Assembly (NCBI GenBank): GCA_021202715.1
Contig: JAJQCL010000117.1
Coordinates: 1-6,894 of the forward strand
DNA length: 6,894 nucleotides
DNA from: Lachnospiraceae bacterium
GTDB taxonomy: Bacteria > Bacillota > Clostridia > Lachnospirales > Lachnospiraceae
Direction of reading: 5' to 3'
Position 1 is the first letter of the stretch. Each line of letters starts with the position of its first letter. Below the pieces are notes generated by a model. The model did not search any database. It saw only the letters and a program-made list of their open reading frames with translations, and was not told the DNA's origin. This document shows positions 6,091 through 6,894 of the stretch, one piece after another. Made by a program: the position numbers and the translations under genes.

Positions 6091-6894
6091 TTAGTTGTTG
6101 GGTGTCTCGTAACCCTGATCCTGCCACCAGGCCGCTGCGCCGTCGTGCAGAGGGATCGCCACATCACTCACACCGAAGGTGATATCGATGTTTGCATCCG
6201 CCGTGTTGTGAGAAGCCTTGATGGTATCAATGTTCTCAAAGATCGCATCCAGCATATCATAGACCAGCGCATCATCGAGTTCCTCGTTGACCAGCATAAT
6301 GTTGTAAACGAAGACGGTCTCCACATCTTCCTCGTTGTTGTAGGTGCCGGCCGGGATGGTCGTCGCTGCATAGTAGGAATAGGTGTTCAGCAGGTTGTCA
6401 CGGCCCTCGCCGTCGATGGGAACGATAACCATGTCGTAGCTGGTCGCCAGCTCAGTGACCGTGGCGTTGGGGATACCGGACGTAACAAAAGCGGCGTCAC
6501 ACTGGCCATTCTTCATCTGCTCGATGGCCTCGCCATAGGAGAGGTAATCCACATCACTGTCTTCATAGGTCATGCCGTAGGCGGCATAGATGGCACGGGC
6601 GTTGATCTCCACACCGGAGTTGGCGGCTCCCACGCCGACCTTCTTGCCCTTCAGATCCTCAACACTCTCGATGCCGCTGTCAGCCAGAGTGACCAGCTGC
6701 ACGTAATTGGGCCACAGTCTCATGAGAGCCCGCAGGTTCGTGGCAGGCTCTTCGCCCTCGTAGGCGTCCACGCCCTCATAGGCCTGCATGACGGAATCCT
6801 GCATGGCGATGGCGATCTCCGCCTCACCGTTCAGGATCATGCTGATGTTCTCCGCCGAAGCGCCGGTGGCCTGTGCGCTGGTGGTGTAGCCCGC
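6091..6894 (-). CDS. TAXI-family TRAP solute-binding protein, N-terminus missing
   Basis: The last 267 residues of an extracytoplasmic substrate-binding protein; the frame stays open to the window edge, so the signal peptide or lipobox and roughly the first 60 or more residues are not seen. The internal ATG at 6840 is not the start, because the 18 codons before it carry family sequence (ATGASAEN, just before the MILNGEAEIAIAMQD stretch). Visible TAXI features are VGVGAANSGVE (visible residues 86-96), CDAAFVTSGIPNA (132-144), TIPAGTY (179-185) and the C-terminal IPLHDGAAAW (247-256). The chain is acidic, as expected for a protein working outside the cell. It is first of the three visible cassette genes and should pass its ligand to the fused permease. 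Some TAXI proteins bind glutamate or other organic acids, but the ligand here cannot be inferred. Confidence 0.93.
   Translation of the reverse strand, partial: AGYTTSAQATGASAENISMILNGEAEIAIAMQDSVMQAYEGVDAYEGEEPATNLRALMRLWPNYVQLVTLADSGIESVEDLKGKKVGVGAANSGVEINARAIYAAYGMTYEDSDVDYLSYGEAIEQMKNGQCDAAFVTSGIPNATVTELATSYDMVIVPIDGEGRDNLLNTYSYYAATTIPAGTYNNEEDVETVFVYNIMLVNEELDDALVYDMLDAIFENIDTIKASHNTADANIDITFGVSDVAIPLHDGAAAWWQDQGYETPNN

Noticed and set aside
6091..6840. A complete binding-protein gene starting at the ATG at 6840
   Set aside because: The frame stays open upstream to the window edge with conserved TAXI residues, and a protein starting here would lack an export signal. The gene is partial, not short.

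Overview
The window looks like chromosomal DNA from a moderately GC-rich member of the Clostridia, most likely a Lachnospiraceae-type Firmicute. This rests on purine-rich Shine-Dalgarno sites (AAAAGGAGG, AGGGAGG), sigma-A-type promoters, the recJ-apt gene pair, and RecJ motif variants (TCDNG, CHESIAG) that I remember from that family. No search was run. All six protein genes lie on the minus strand, so transcription runs from right to left.

Right half (about 3552-6894): a tripartite-type uptake cassette. In transcription order it holds a TAXI-family TRAP solute-binding protein (its N-terminus is cut off by the window edge), a small exported DUF1850 protein, and a fused 4TM/12TM TRAP permease. 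Intergenic gaps are 9 and 49 nt, so this is one operon. It ends in a hairpin terminator with a perfect 11-bp stem at 3421-3456. The binding protein should capture a small organic acid or similar solute outside the cell and hand it to the ion-driven permease. The substrate cannot be read from sequence, and the role of DUF1850 is unknown.

Middle and left (215-3344): a housekeeping operon, recJ (single-strand DNA exonuclease), apt (adenine phosphoribosyltransferase) and a SpoU/TrmH-family RNA 2'-O-methyltransferase. It is led by a good extended -10 promoter at 3379-3407, just downstream of the TRAP terminator. The recJ-apt gap is 40 nt and the apt-methyltransferase gap is 3 nt. In many Clostridia relA follows apt; here the methyltransferase takes that place and the operon then ends.

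Left edge (1-214): AT-rich and without a gene. It holds an imperfect hairpin (162-198), probably the operon terminator, and a near-consensus minus-strand promoter (6-34) that fires out of the window into an unseen gene.

I see no mobile element, CRISPR array, tRNA, rRNA or recognisable riboswitch. The region is largely ordinary. The least understood component is the DUF1850 protein inside the TRAP cassette.
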